A stretch of DNA of 64,000 bases from Allosphingosinicella deserti (lineage in GTDB: Bacteria > Pseudomonadota > Alphaproteobacteria > Sphingomonadales > Sphingomonadaceae): positions 310,001 through 374,000 of the forward strand of contig NZ_PXYI01000003.1 of the NCBI RefSeq assembly GCF_003012735.1, in the 5' to 3' direction. The translations under genes and the position numbers were made by a program. The notes under the pieces are model-generated. The model was not told the DNA's origin, did not search any database, and saw nothing but the letters and a program-made list of their open reading frames with translations. Of the stretch, positions 6,854-15,669 are shown in pieces (position 1 is the first letter of the stretch; every line of letters begins with the position of its first letter).

Positions 6854-9238
6854 ATGGCAATGCTTCGTGCGTCTTGCTTCAGCGGCGATTCCAGGCGCCG
6901 CGCACATATTTCGGCCGTGACCGCAGCGTTGGTCGGCGCAACACTTCCCTGCTCGATGCTGATGGCGCAAAGCGGCCCGGCTGCGCCGGTGGACCTCGCC
7001 GACCCGCTGGTCGGGACAGCGCCGCTCGACCGGCCGGAATTGGTCGGCAACGCGCCGCCGCCGGGCGAACCGGTCTATTCGGGGCAGACCTCTCCGGGCG
7101 CGCGGCTGCCGCACAGTTCGACCGAGGCGGCACCGGTCAACGTCAATCTCGAGCTGAGCTACCCGTTCGGCGTCCCGGCGCCTTATCATTATCCAAACCC
7201 GACGATGATCGGCTTCACCGGCGGCGGCGGCGCCACCTATGGCGGGCGGGCGAGACCGATGATCATGCCCGTCGTCGGCGACTGGACCGTGCCGCCCGCT
7301 TACACCCAGGCCTGGTACGACAAGACCGGCGAAAAGGCCGAGCCGGGCTATTATTCGGTCTATCTCAACACGATGCGCACCAAGGTGGAGGCCACTGCAA
7401 CGCAGTGGACGAGCCTGTTTCGATACACTTTCCCGCAGAGCGGGCGCTCGAACGTGCTGATCAATCTGCCGCGCGACGGCGGAAGTGTGGAGATCACCGG
7501 CGATCGCAGCGTGCGCGGCATTGCCGGCGACGGGAAGGCCAACGGCTCAGCCGACGGACCCTATTTCGTTGCCGTCTTCTCGAAACCGTTCACCGGCTTC
7601 GGCACGTTCCGGAAATCGCCCGGCGACCGCGAGGTGTGGGGGATCGGCGACAAGGACGTCGTCCCCGACGGGCGCAGCGTCACCGGACGTTATGCCGGCG
7701 GCTATCTCACCTTCGGCACGTCCGAAGGGGAGGCGGTGCTGATGAAGATCGCGCATGGCGACAGCTATGACGAGGCCGAGGCGCGGCTCGCCGCCGAGAA
7801 TCCGGGCTGGGATTTCGAGCGCGTGCGCGGCGCGGCAAAGGCGGCCTGGGCCGATCTGCTCGGGCGGATCGAGGTCAGCGGCGGCACGGCGAAGCAGCGC
7901 GCGCTCTTCTACTCGACCCTGTTCCATTCCTTCTCCAGCCCGCGGCTGATCGCACGCAAGGGCGAGCCGTTCAGTGACTCCACCGGCAAGATCCGCACGG
8001 CAGATTACGACCGCTATTCGCCGGTGCCGTTCTGGGATACCGGCCGCAACCAGCTCGTGCTGCTGGAGCTGCTCGAGCCCAAGCTCGTCCAGGACGTGAT
8101 GCGATCCGAGCTCGACATGGCGCGCGAACGCGGGTTCATGAACACGTCGTTCCACGCCGACAATGCGGTGTTCCTGTATCTCGGTGCATGGGCGCGCGGC
8201 ATTCCGTTCGACTATGCGGCGGCCTACGAATATCTGCGCAAGAACGCGACCGATCCGAAGGGGCCGCGCGACTATCTTTCCGAATATCAGAAGAATGGCT
8301 GGATCTCGGACGAGATTCCGAGCGGCAATCCGAGCCCGCCCCACGCCGGCGGCAAGGCGGGCGCGGCGAAGACCCTGGAATATGCCTGGGACGATTTCGC
8401 CTTGGCGCAGTTCGCGCGGCGACTCGGCAAGACCGAGGATGCCCGCATGTTCCTCGCCCGCGCCGGCAATTACGCCAACGTGTTCGATCGCTCGACCGGG
8501 TTCGTGCGCGGGCGCGGCGCCGACGGCGCCTGGATCGAACCGTTCGATCCGCGCGAGCCTTATTACAACCACATGATGAAGGAGGCCTCGGGCTGGTCGA
8601 CCCTGTGGCTGGTGCCGCACGACGTCCAGGGCCTCCAGACCCTGCTCGGCGGACGCGACGCGTTCAACGCCAAGCTCGATGCATTCTTCGCCACGCCTTA
8701 CGCGCCCAAGGGTATCTGCCGCGACTGCACCGGCGTCATCGGCCAGTACGTGCAGGGCAACCAGCCCGATCAGCACGCGCCCTATCTCTACGCCTGGAGC
8801 GGCCAGCCGTGGAAGACGCAGGCGCTGGTGCGCAGGATCCTCGACCAGCTCTACGGCAGCGACCAAGCGGGCTACGGCTATCCCGGCATGGACGACCAGG
8901 GATCGACATCCTCCTGGTACGTGATGAGTGCGATGGGCTTCTATCCGGTCGATCCATCGAGCCAGGTCTACGTGATCGGCAGCCCGATCTTCGACTCGGT
9001 GCGCATGAAGATCGACAATGGCCGAACGCTGGAGATCGTCGCGGAGAACAACTCGGCGACGAACATGTACGTCCAATCGGCGACGCTGAACGGCAAAAGA
9101 TGGAACAAGCCATGGTTCAGCCACGACGACATCAAGCGCGGCGCGAGGCTGGTGCTGACCATGGGGCCGAAACCAAACACCGCCTGGGGCAGCACGCCTG
9201 GCGCAGCGCCGCCCTCGATGTCCAAGGCGGCACCATGA
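6854..9238 (+). CDS. GH92 family alpha-mannosidase, Gln at the acid position
   Basis: A 794-residue exported GH92 enzyme (Ca2+-dependent exo-alpha-mannosidase family). After a signal-like hydrophobic stretch (SAVTAALVGATLPCSML) it has the GH92 core. Landmarks are WDTGRNQLVLLELLEP, GNQPDQHAPYLY, PWKTQALVRRIL and DDQGSTSSWYVMSAMGFYP; the acidic pair in the last supplies the general base in the family. The catalytic acid Glu of typical members (GNEP) is Gln637 here, codon 8762-8764. The N-terminal domain is unusual, with GFTGGGGATYGG replacing the usual GTGGHGHTFPG region. ATG 6854 or 6860 is the start (AGGGG upstream). GH2 follows after 20 bp. Confidence 0.9.
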   Translation: MAMLRASCFSGDSRRRAHISAVTAALVGATLPCSMLMAQSGPAAPVDLADPLVGTAPLDRPELVGNAPPPGEPVYSGQTSPGARLPHSSTEAAPVNVNLELSYPFGVPAPYHYPNPTMIGFTGGGGATYGGRARPMIMPVVGDWTVPPAYTQAWYDKTGEKAEPGYYSVYLNTMRTKVEATATQWTSLFRYTFPQSGRSNVLINLPRDGGSVEITGDRSVRGIAGDGKANGSADGPYFVAVFSKPFTGFGTFRKSPGDREVWGIGDKDVVPDGRSVTGRYAGGYLTFGTSEGEAVLMKIAHGDSYDEAEARLAAENPGWDFERVRGAAKAAWADLLGRIEVSGGTAKQRALFYSTLFHSFSSPRLIARKGEPFSDSTGKIRTADYDRYSPVPFWDTGRNQLVLLELLEPKLVQDVMRSELDMARERGFMNTSFHADNAVFLYLGAWARGIPFDYAAAYEYLRKNATDPKGPRDYLSEYQKNGWISDEIPSGNPSPPHAGGKAGAAKTLEYAWDDFALAQFARRLGKTEDARMFLARAGNYANVFDRSTGFVRGRGADGAWIEPFDPREPYYNHMMKEASGWSTLWLVPHDVQGLQTLLGGRDAFNAKLDAFFATPYAPKGICRDCTGVIGQYVQGNQPDQHAPYLYAWSGQPWKTQALVRRILDQLYGSDQAGYGYPGMDDQGSTSSWYVMSAMGFYPVDPSSQVYVIGSPIFDSVRMKIDNGRTLEIVAENNSATNMYVQSATLNGKRWNKPWFSHDDIKRGARLVLTMGPKPNTAWGSTPGAAPPSMSKAAP

Positions 9239-9258
9239 TGCAGAGGACAGGAGAAAGC

Positions 9259-11214
9259 ATGCGCAAGATGGCCGGTTTGTTGCTGGGTGCCGCCGCCCTG
9301 CTGACGACGAGCGGCGTCGCGGATGCGCAGCAGGCGCAAGCGCGGGGGGCACCGGTTTACACCGGGCTGGTGACCACCAAATGGGGCCACAAGGTCACGC
9401 CCGAAAATGCCTGGCGATCCTATCCGCGGCCGCAGCTGAAGCGCGGAGCGTGGCAGAATCTCAACGGCCAATGGGATTATGCGATCACCGGCGCGGGGGT
9501 GGCGCGGCCGGAGCGCATGGACGGCAAGATCCTGGTGCCGTTCCCGGTCGAATCCCGGCTCTCGGGAGTCGCCCGCCGAATCGAGCCGGACGACCGCCTG
9601 TGGTATCGGCGCAGCTTCACCGTGCCGGCCGACTGGACCGGTCAGCGGGTGATGCTGAACTTCGGCGGCGTCGACCATGAGGCCCGGGTTTGGGTGAACG
9701 GCGCGATCGTCGGCGCGCACCAGGGCGGGTTCGACACGTTCGGGTTCGACATCACCGACCAGTTGCGCACCGGCGAGAACGAGCTTCTGGTCCAGGTCGT
9801 GGATCCCAATTCGGCCGGCAGCCAGCCGCGCGGCAAGCAGATCCTCGAGCCGTCCGGCATCTGGTACACGGCGGTGAGCGGGATCTGGCAGACGGTGTGG
9901 CTCGAGCCGGTGCCGAAGCTCCACATCGCCGACGTTCGGGCGACGCCGGACATCGATCGCGGTGTCGTCGACGTGCAGGTCGCGCTCAGCGTCTGGGCCG
10001 ACGATACGGATGCGGTGCGCCTGACGGTGCGGTCGTCCGGGACGCCGATCGCATCGACCATCCTCCGCGGCAACCGGGAAACGTCGATCGCAATTCCGAA
10101 GCCGCATCTCTGGTCGCCCGAGGACCCGTTCCTGTACGACGTCACCGCCGAGCTGGTGACGGTTCGCGATCCTTATGCGGGCGCGAAGGAGCGCAACCGG
10201 ACCGCCTACGATGCGCGGTTCACGCCGGGCGAGCGCGACACCTACGCCGCCGCGCAGGTGGTCGGAGCGCCCAAAGACCGGGTCGAAACCTATTTCGCGA
10301 TGCGCAAGATCTCGGTCGGGCCCGGCACGGTCGCGGGGCAGCCGGCGCTGCTGCTCAACAACAAGCCCTATTTCCAGAACGGCACCCTCGATCAGGGCTG
10401 GTGGCCGGACGGTCTGTGGACGCCGCCATCGGAGGAGGCGATGAGGAGCGACCTCGTCTTCCTGAAGAAGGCGGGGTTCAACATGGTTCGCAAGCACATC
10501 AAGGTCGAACCGGCGCGTTATTATCACGACGCCGATCGGCTCGGCATGCTGATCTGGCAGGACATGCCGTCGGGCGGCGGCGAGGATCAGTTCGTCACCG
10601 GCAGCAGCAAGAGCCAGGCGGTGATGTCGTCCGACATGATGGCGCAGCATCAGAACGAGTTGACCCACATGATCGGGGACCTGCGCGCTTTTCCGTCGAT
10701 CGTAATGTGGGTCGTCAACAACGAAGGGTGGGGGCAATATGATTCCGCCACCCTGGCCCGCTACGTAAAAGGCATGGATCCGGGGCGCCTGGTCAACGCC
10801 GATAGCGGCTGGCTCGACGTCGCGCCGGACGTGTCCGACGTGTTCGACATCCACACCTACGAGGACGTGCCGAACACGCCGCAGCGCCAGAGCCGACGGG
10901 CGATCGTGCTCGGCGAATATGGCGGCATAGGCCTGCCGGTCGCCAATCATCTGTGGCGGCCCGGCAAGGACGTTTGGGGCTATCAGGCCGCCAAGGACGA
11001 GGGCGACTACCTGAGCCGTTACCGGCGCAAGATGGAAGGGGTGATCCGCCAGGCGAAAGAGCATGGCCTCAGCGCCGCGGTCTACACCCAGACGAGCGAT
11101 GTCGAGGACGAGATCAACGGCCTGCTGACCTTCGATCGCGCGGCGGCGAAAGCACCTGCCGAGCAACTGCGAAAAATTGCGGCACCTTTGTGGGAACTGG
11201 AGAGCCGCCCGTGA
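9259..11214 (+). CDS. Exported GH2 family glycosidase
   Basis: A 651-residue protein with signal peptide MRKMAGLLLGAAALL..ADAQQ, an N-terminal jelly-roll sugar-binding domain (WYRRSFTVPADW), an Ig-like domain and a TIM barrel. The acid/base is Glu489 in VNNEGWGQ and the nucleophile Glu553 in VLGEYGG. GH2 includes beta-galactosidases, beta-mannosidases and glucuronidases; the substrate is not fixed by these motifs. The position between mannosidase genes makes beta-mannosidase or beta-galactosidase plausible. ATG 9259 follows AGGAG; ATGs at 9235/9238 overlap the GH92 stop but lack a ribosome binding site. Confidence 0.88.
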   Translation: MRKMAGLLLGAAALLTTSGVADAQQAQARGAPVYTGLVTTKWGHKVTPENAWRSYPRPQLKRGAWQNLNGQWDYAITGAGVARPERMDGKILVPFPVESRLSGVARRIEPDDRLWYRRSFTVPADWTGQRVMLNFGGVDHEARVWVNGAIVGAHQGGFDTFGFDITDQLRTGENELLVQVVDPNSAGSQPRGKQILEPSGIWYTAVSGIWQTVWLEPVPKLHIADVRATPDIDRGVVDVQVALSVWADDTDAVRLTVRSSGTPIASTILRGNRETSIAIPKPHLWSPEDPFLYDVTAELVTVRDPYAGAKERNRTAYDARFTPGERDTYAAAQVVGAPKDRVETYFAMRKISVGPGTVAGQPALLLNNKPYFQNGTLDQGWWPDGLWTPPSEEAMRSDLVFLKKAGFNMVRKHIKVEPARYYHDADRLGMLIWQDMPSGGGEDQFVTGSSKSQAVMSSDMMAQHQNELTHMIGDLRAFPSIVMWVVNNEGWGQYDSATLARYVKGMDPGRLVNADSGWLDVAPDVSDVFDIHTYEDVPNTPQRQSRRAIVLGEYGGIGLPVANHLWRPGKDVWGYQAAKDEGDYLSRYRRKMEGVIRQAKEHGLSAAVYTQTSDVEDEINGLLTFDRAAAKAPAEQLRKIAAPLWELESRP

Positions 11215-11257
11215 GGGATACTCGCCCGAGTCGCGGCAACCTCATTTGCATACCATT

Positions 11258-11269
11258 GGAAGCGCTTCC
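11258..11269. promoter_or_regulatory. LacI-type operator, GGAAGCGCTTCC
   Basis: A perfect 12-bp palindrome with central CG, 31 bp upstream of the TTGACA hexamer at 11300 and about 160 bp before the TBDR start. It differs from the palindrome at 6756-6771, so two regulators, or one with loose specificity, may act on this locus. Confidence 0.55.
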
Positions 11270-11299
11270 GAGAGCACAGCGATGGTACCAATATTTAAT

Positions 11300-11321
11300 T
11301 TGACAACTTTCTTTTATTAAT
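11300..11321 (+). promoter_or_regulatory. Second copy of the promoter-like box
   Basis: TTGACAACTT and TTTTATTAAT separated by TC, matching the box at 6737-6757. It lies about 110 bp before the TBDR start in an AT-rich patch that stands out from the surrounding DNA. It probably marks the promoter of the TBDR transcript. Confidence 0.45.
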
Positions 11322-11431
11322 CAGATTTAGAGGCCGCTGGGGGATGCCGGAGAGCGAAACACGCCGCGGCAGGCGCAGCGATCGACATGCAAGGTCCCGA
11401 GAAGGCCTGCAACAAGGGAGGACTTTCAAAC

Positions 11432-14400
11432 GTGAACACTCGTATTCCGGATCTTGGCGCGTCGCGCCGTCACTTCGTTCGGAACCTGCTGCTTTCCGCG
11501 ACCATCCTCACCGGCTGCGGCGGCACCGCCTACGCCCAGGACGCCAATGCCGCTCAGGCCGCCGCCCCAGGCGCGGACCAGACGGGCGCCACAGCCCTTG
11601 CCGCCGATCCTGCCGCTGCTGATCCTGCCGCCGCGCCTGAGGGCGAAGGCATCGTCGTGACCGGCTACCGCCGGTCGATCGAACAGAGTCTCACCCAGAA
11701 GCGCGAGGCCAACGCCTTCGTCGACGTGATCACCGCCGAGGATATCGGCAAGTTCCCGGACAAGAACGTCGCCGACGCACTGCAGCGCGTCCCCGGCGTG
11801 ACGATCAGCCGCGACGGCGGCGAGGGCAGCCGGGTCAGCATTCGCGGCCTGCAGTCGGGACTGACGCTGACATTGCTCAACGGCAACTTCCTGGCAGGCG
11901 CCGACAGCGGCGATCCCCAGCGCTCGTTCAACTATGTGCTGCTGCCCTCCAACTTCATCGCCAGCACGGAGGTCTACAAGTCGCCGGAGGCGCGGCTTGA
12001 GGAGGGCGGCGTCGGCGGTACGATCGTTCTCAACACCCGCCGGCCGTTCGACGTCAAATCGGGTACCGGATTCCTGTCGGTCGAAGGCACCTATTCCGAC
12101 ACGACCGAGAAGTTCGAGCCGCAGGTCGCCGGTCAATATTCGTGGAAGAACGAAGATGAGACGCTTGGCGTCCTCGTCGGCGGCGTCTGGCAGAAGCGGT
12201 CCAACCGCGAACTGCGCGGATCGACCGAGACATGGCGCTGGTGGAGCGACCGCAACGCCAATGGCGTGATCACCCCCGCCGTCGACGTCAACGGCAACCC
12301 GTTCGAGAATGACGACGCCATCTCCTACTGGCCAGGCCAGGGCGTCACCGCGCAGGACGGAACCCGCTACTCTGGCTATTGGGCACCCCAATCGGTCAAT
12401 GCTCAGGTGTTCGATCAGAAGCGTGAGCGTTATGGCATCCAGGCCACGGTGCAGGCACGTCCGATGGACAATCTGACCGTGACCGCCAATTATTTCCGGT
12501 TCGGCTACAAGAGCGACTTCACCAGCAACGTGCTCAAGATCCCCGAATGGGGCTACGGCAACTTCTTCACCGGCGCGACGTTCGACGAGAGCGGCACGAT
12601 CTTTCAATCGGCCAATTTCCAGGTGCCGCAAGCGGGCTGCAGCTTGAGCCGGCCGCCCTGCACGATGGAGACGCCGCAGCTCGCCGGCACCTATAGCCGT
12701 GAGAAGCAGACGTCGCAGACGTTCGACACCGAAGTGCGCTACAATACCGACCGCTTCGATGCCGTCCTGAAGATGGGCAAGACCAAGGCGACGGGCGGTC
12801 CCTCGATGCGGTTCAGCGTTGCCGCCAAGCCGCGCCTGACCGTCGCCGGTGCCGAGCGGAACGGCAATTTCCTCAGCGGGTGGGACTTCAGCGACGGCAA
12901 GCTCAACATGGAGTTCTCGCCCGAGCTGCAGGAGAATATCCGGAACGGAATTGCGCAGATCGACACCGGCTCGACCGGATCGAGCTTCGTCAACAGCGAG
13001 CTGGCCCAGCGTTACGCCCAACTCGATCTCACCTATCGCTTCGACGGCTTCCTCAACTCGGTCCAAGTCGGCGGCAAGTGGCGCGACCTCAGTATCCACC
13101 GCGAGACCGGGCGCAATGACTGGTACGCCGATCCCGCGACCCTGCGCCGCTACCAGGATACGCCGCAAGGTGCGGTGGCACGGCCGGAGTTCTTTTACGA
13201 CAAGCCGCTCGGGAACATCGCCGGCGGCTTCAACGCCAGCTCGTTCCCAGGCGTCAATTTCGAAAACTATCTCGATTACCTCAACACGACCTACGGGCCG
13301 TCGGTGCGTGTCGAGGAGAAGGACTTCATCTACGATCTCGGCGAACGTGTCTTTGCCGGCTACGCCCAGCTCAACTTCGAGAGCGGAGGCTTCCGCGGAA
13401 ACGTCGGCCTGCGTGTCGCCAATACCCGGCAATCCGGCAATACGTCGGACCGCCTGCAATATCTCAACGATTATTGCACGAACGGGCCCGGCGGACCGTT
13501 CGATCCGAACCGGCCGCTCGGTGCCGATGGCAACTGCCTGGTGCTGCCGCTCAGCGTGCGTGAGACGATCGTCAACACCCGCGCCGACCAGTCCAAAACC
13601 TATACGGACTGGCTGCCGAGCTTCAACGCCTCGTACGAAATCACACCGGACCTGATCATCCGCGGCGCGGTCGCCAAGGTGATTGCGCGGCCGTCGTTCG
13701 CGGACCTGGGGTCACAGCGGTCGCTGACCTATCGCTCGCCAGAATATGCGTTCGATCGCAATCAGTTCGGCGAGTTCGAAGGCTGGTCCGGAAGCGGCGG
13801 CAATGCCGAGCTCAATCCATTCTCCGCCTGGCAGTACGACATCGGGCTGGAATGGTATTTCCAGCGCGGCTCGGTGATCGGTGCGACCCTGTTCCGCAAG
13901 GACGTGTCCGATTTCGTCGTGCCGCTCGTGCTCGACGTCACCCGCGAAGTGGCCGGGGAGCAGGTGCTCATCCAGCCATATTCGACGGTTGCCAACGGTT
14001 CGAATGCGCGGTCGCAGGGCATCGAGCTTTATGCTCAGCACACGCTCTCCTTCGGTCTGGGTGCGCAGGTGAACTTCACCTATAACGACACGTCGGTGGC
14101 GGACGTTTCGCTCGACGGCCAGAAGGTGGGCTCGTCGGCGCTGGTGGGGAGCGCGAAGACGCAAATCAACGCCTCCGTCTTCTACGAGAACGACAATCTG
14201 CTTCTCCGCGCGTCGTACAACCGCCGCGGCGAGGTGGTGGGCGGTCTTGCCTCCGGATTGAACGAATATACCGCCCCTTACGAGCAGATCGACCTCAACG
14301 CTTCTTATGCCTTGACCGACCAGCTGATGCTGACCGCGTCGGTGATCAACCTCACCAAATCGGAAGAGAGCCGCCATCTCGGCAACGACACCGATGCCCG

Positions 14401-14461
14401 GTTCACCTACCGGAATTACTTCGGCCGGCGCGCTTATGTCGGCCTCTCCTACAACTTCTAA
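11432..14461 (+). CDS. TonB-dependent receptor (oligosaccharide import)
   Basis: A 1009-residue outer-membrane receptor. It has a signal sequence ending AYAQD, a TonB box region EGIVVTG, a plug (KFPDKNVADALQRVPGVTI, then RVSIRGLQSG), a long beta-barrel and a C-terminal aromatic end LSYNF. Size and plug resemble the Caulobacter/Xanthomonas sugar-receptor type. GTG 11432 follows GGGAGG at about 10 bases. The leader contains SRRHFVRN, Tat-like, and LTGC, lipobox-like; normal Sec cleavage at AYA is more likely. Being in the mannosidase locus, it probably imports mannan oligosaccharides. Confidence 0.92.
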   Translation: MNTRIPDLGASRRHFVRNLLLSATILTGCGGTAYAQDANAAQAAAPGADQTGATALAADPAAADPAAAPEGEGIVVTGYRRSIEQSLTQKREANAFVDVITAEDIGKFPDKNVADALQRVPGVTISRDGGEGSRVSIRGLQSGLTLTLLNGNFLAGADSGDPQRSFNYVLLPSNFIASTEVYKSPEARLEEGGVGGTIVLNTRRPFDVKSGTGFLSVEGTYSDTTEKFEPQVAGQYSWKNEDETLGVLVGGVWQKRSNRELRGSTETWRWWSDRNANGVITPAVDVNGNPFENDDAISYWPGQGVTAQDGTRYSGYWAPQSVNAQVFDQKRERYGIQATVQARPMDNLTVTANYFRFGYKSDFTSNVLKIPEWGYGNFFTGATFDESGTIFQSANFQVPQAGCSLSRPPCTMETPQLAGTYSREKQTSQTFDTEVRYNTDRFDAVLKMGKTKATGGPSMRFSVAAKPRLTVAGAERNGNFLSGWDFSDGKLNMEFSPELQENIRNGIAQIDTGSTGSSFVNSELAQRYAQLDLTYRFDGFLNSVQVGGKWRDLSIHRETGRNDWYADPATLRRYQDTPQGAVARPEFFYDKPLGNIAGGFNASSFPGVNFENYLDYLNTTYGPSVRVEEKDFIYDLGERVFAGYAQLNFESGGFRGNVGLRVANTRQSGNTSDRLQYLNDYCTNGPGGPFDPNRPLGADGNCLVLPLSVRETIVNTRADQSKTYTDWLPSFNASYEITPDLIIRGAVAKVIARPSFADLGSQRSLTYRSPEYAFDRNQFGEFEGWSGSGGNAELNPFSAWQYDIGLEWYFQRGSVIGATLFRKDVSDFVVPLVLDVTREVAGEQVLIQPYSTVANGSNARSQGIELYAQHTLSFGLGAQVNFTYNDTSVADVSLDGQKVGSSALVGSAKTQINASVFYENDNLLLRASYNRRGEVVGGLASGLNEYTAPYEQIDLNASYALTDQLMLTASVINLTKSEESRHLGNDTDARFTYRNYFGRRAYVGLSYNF

Positions 14462-14488
14462 GGCCTGAAGCCTGGCTCTCCCCCCTGA

Positions 14489-14522
14489 GGGTGGTTCCCG
14501 TGCGGAACCACCCCCCTTTTTT
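14489..14522 (+). terminator. Rho-independent terminator after TBDR
   Basis: GGGTGGTTCC (14489-14498) pairs perfectly with GGAACCACCC (14504-14513) around a 5-base loop and is followed by CCC and six T. It separates the TBDR from the downstream GH43-GH92-GH125-GH92 genes, probably with partial read-through. Confidence 0.85.
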
Positions 14523-14578
14523 CAGTTCAGGGAATGAGGCAGGCGGGTTGGGTAGACGATCCAGAGGAAGGATGGCTG

Positions 14579-15652
14579 ATGCTTCGACGGTCCGCGCGCG
14601 CGGCTCTCACCCTGGCCGCCCTGCTGGGCAGCGGCGGCGGCGCGATCGCCGCCAATCCGATCGTGCCGGGTTGGTATGCCGATCCCGAGATCCGCGCGTT
14701 CGGCGATCGCTACTGGATCTATCCGACCTATTCGGACGATGACGGCACGCCGGACGTCACCAGGCATTTCACGCCAAGCCAGATCGAGGCGCGAAAGACC
14801 AAGACCGTTCGCCCGTCCTACGGCAAGCAGACCTTCTTCAACGCATTTTCGTCACCCGATCTCGTCCACTGGACCAAGCATCCGCATGTCTTCGACGTCG
14901 AATATGCGGCCTGGGCAGCCTATGCGATCTGGGCGCCTTCGGTGATCGCGGCGAACGGGCGCTACTACATGTTCTTCAGCGCCAACGACATTCAGAGCGA
15001 CAAGGAACTCGGCGGCATCGGGCTCGCGGTCAGCGACACGCCGAACGGTCCGTTCAAGGATGCACTCGGCAAGCCGCTGATCGGTGCGTTCCACAATGAA
15101 GCGCAGCCGATCGACCCTTTCGCCTTCCGCGACAAGGATGGGCAGGTCTATCTCTATTATGGCGGCTGGAAGCATTGCAACGTCGTGCGCCTGAGCTCCG
15201 ACCTCAAGTCCATCGTGCCGTTCCCGGACGGCACGATGTACAAGGAGATCACGCCGCCCAATTACGTCGAAGGCTCGTTCGTGATCGAGCGTGGCGGCAC
15301 ATACTATCTGATGTGGTCGGAAGGCGGCTGGACCGGCCCCGATTACAGTGTCGCCTATGCGATGGGGCCGAGCCCGACCGGGCCGTTCAAGCCGATGGGC
15401 AAGATCCTGGCGCAGGACTTCCGCATCGCCCGCGGCGCCGGCCACCATTCGGTGGTCAACGTGCCGGGCACCGACGAATATTATATCGCCTATCATCGCC
15501 GTCCACTCGATACGGAGCGCGGCGAGCACCGGCAGCTCGCAATCGATCGCATGCACTTCAATGCGGACGGGACCATCCGTCCGATCGTGATGACCAACGA
15601 AGGCGTCGCGCCGCGGCCGATCGGCGCCGCAGCACGCGCGCCCGCCAAGTGA
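14579..15652 (+). CDS. Exported GH43 family glycosidase
   Basis: A 357-residue five-bladed beta-propeller enzyme with a signal peptide (LTLAALLGSGGGAIAA). The GH43 triad is visible: base Asp in GWYADPEIRAFGD near the mature N-terminus, pKa-tuning Asp in PIDPFAFRD, and acid Glu in YVEGSFVIERGG. Family activities include beta-xylosidase, alpha-arabinofuranosidase and, in some subfamilies, beta-galactofuranosidase. In an alpha-mannosidase operon the last would fit fungal galactomannan side chains, but that is inference. ATG 14579 follows GAGGAAGGA. Confidence 0.88.
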   Translation: MLRRSARAALTLAALLGSGGGAIAANPIVPGWYADPEIRAFGDRYWIYPTYSDDDGTPDVTRHFTPSQIEARKTKTVRPSYGKQTFFNAFSSPDLVHWTKHPHVFDVEYAAWAAYAIWAPSVIAANGRYYMFFSANDIQSDKELGGIGLAVSDTPNGPFKDALGKPLIGAFHNEAQPIDPFAFRDKDGQVYLYYGGWKHCNVVRLSSDLKSIVPFPDGTMYKEITPPNYVEGSFVIERGGTYYLMWSEGGWTGPDYSVAYAMGPSPTGPFKPMGKILAQDFRIARGAGHHSVVNVPGTDEYYIAYHRRPLDTERGEHRQLAIDRMHFNADGTIRPIVMTNEGVAPRPIGAAARAPAK

Positions 15653-15669
15653 AGCAGGGGAGAGGGACT

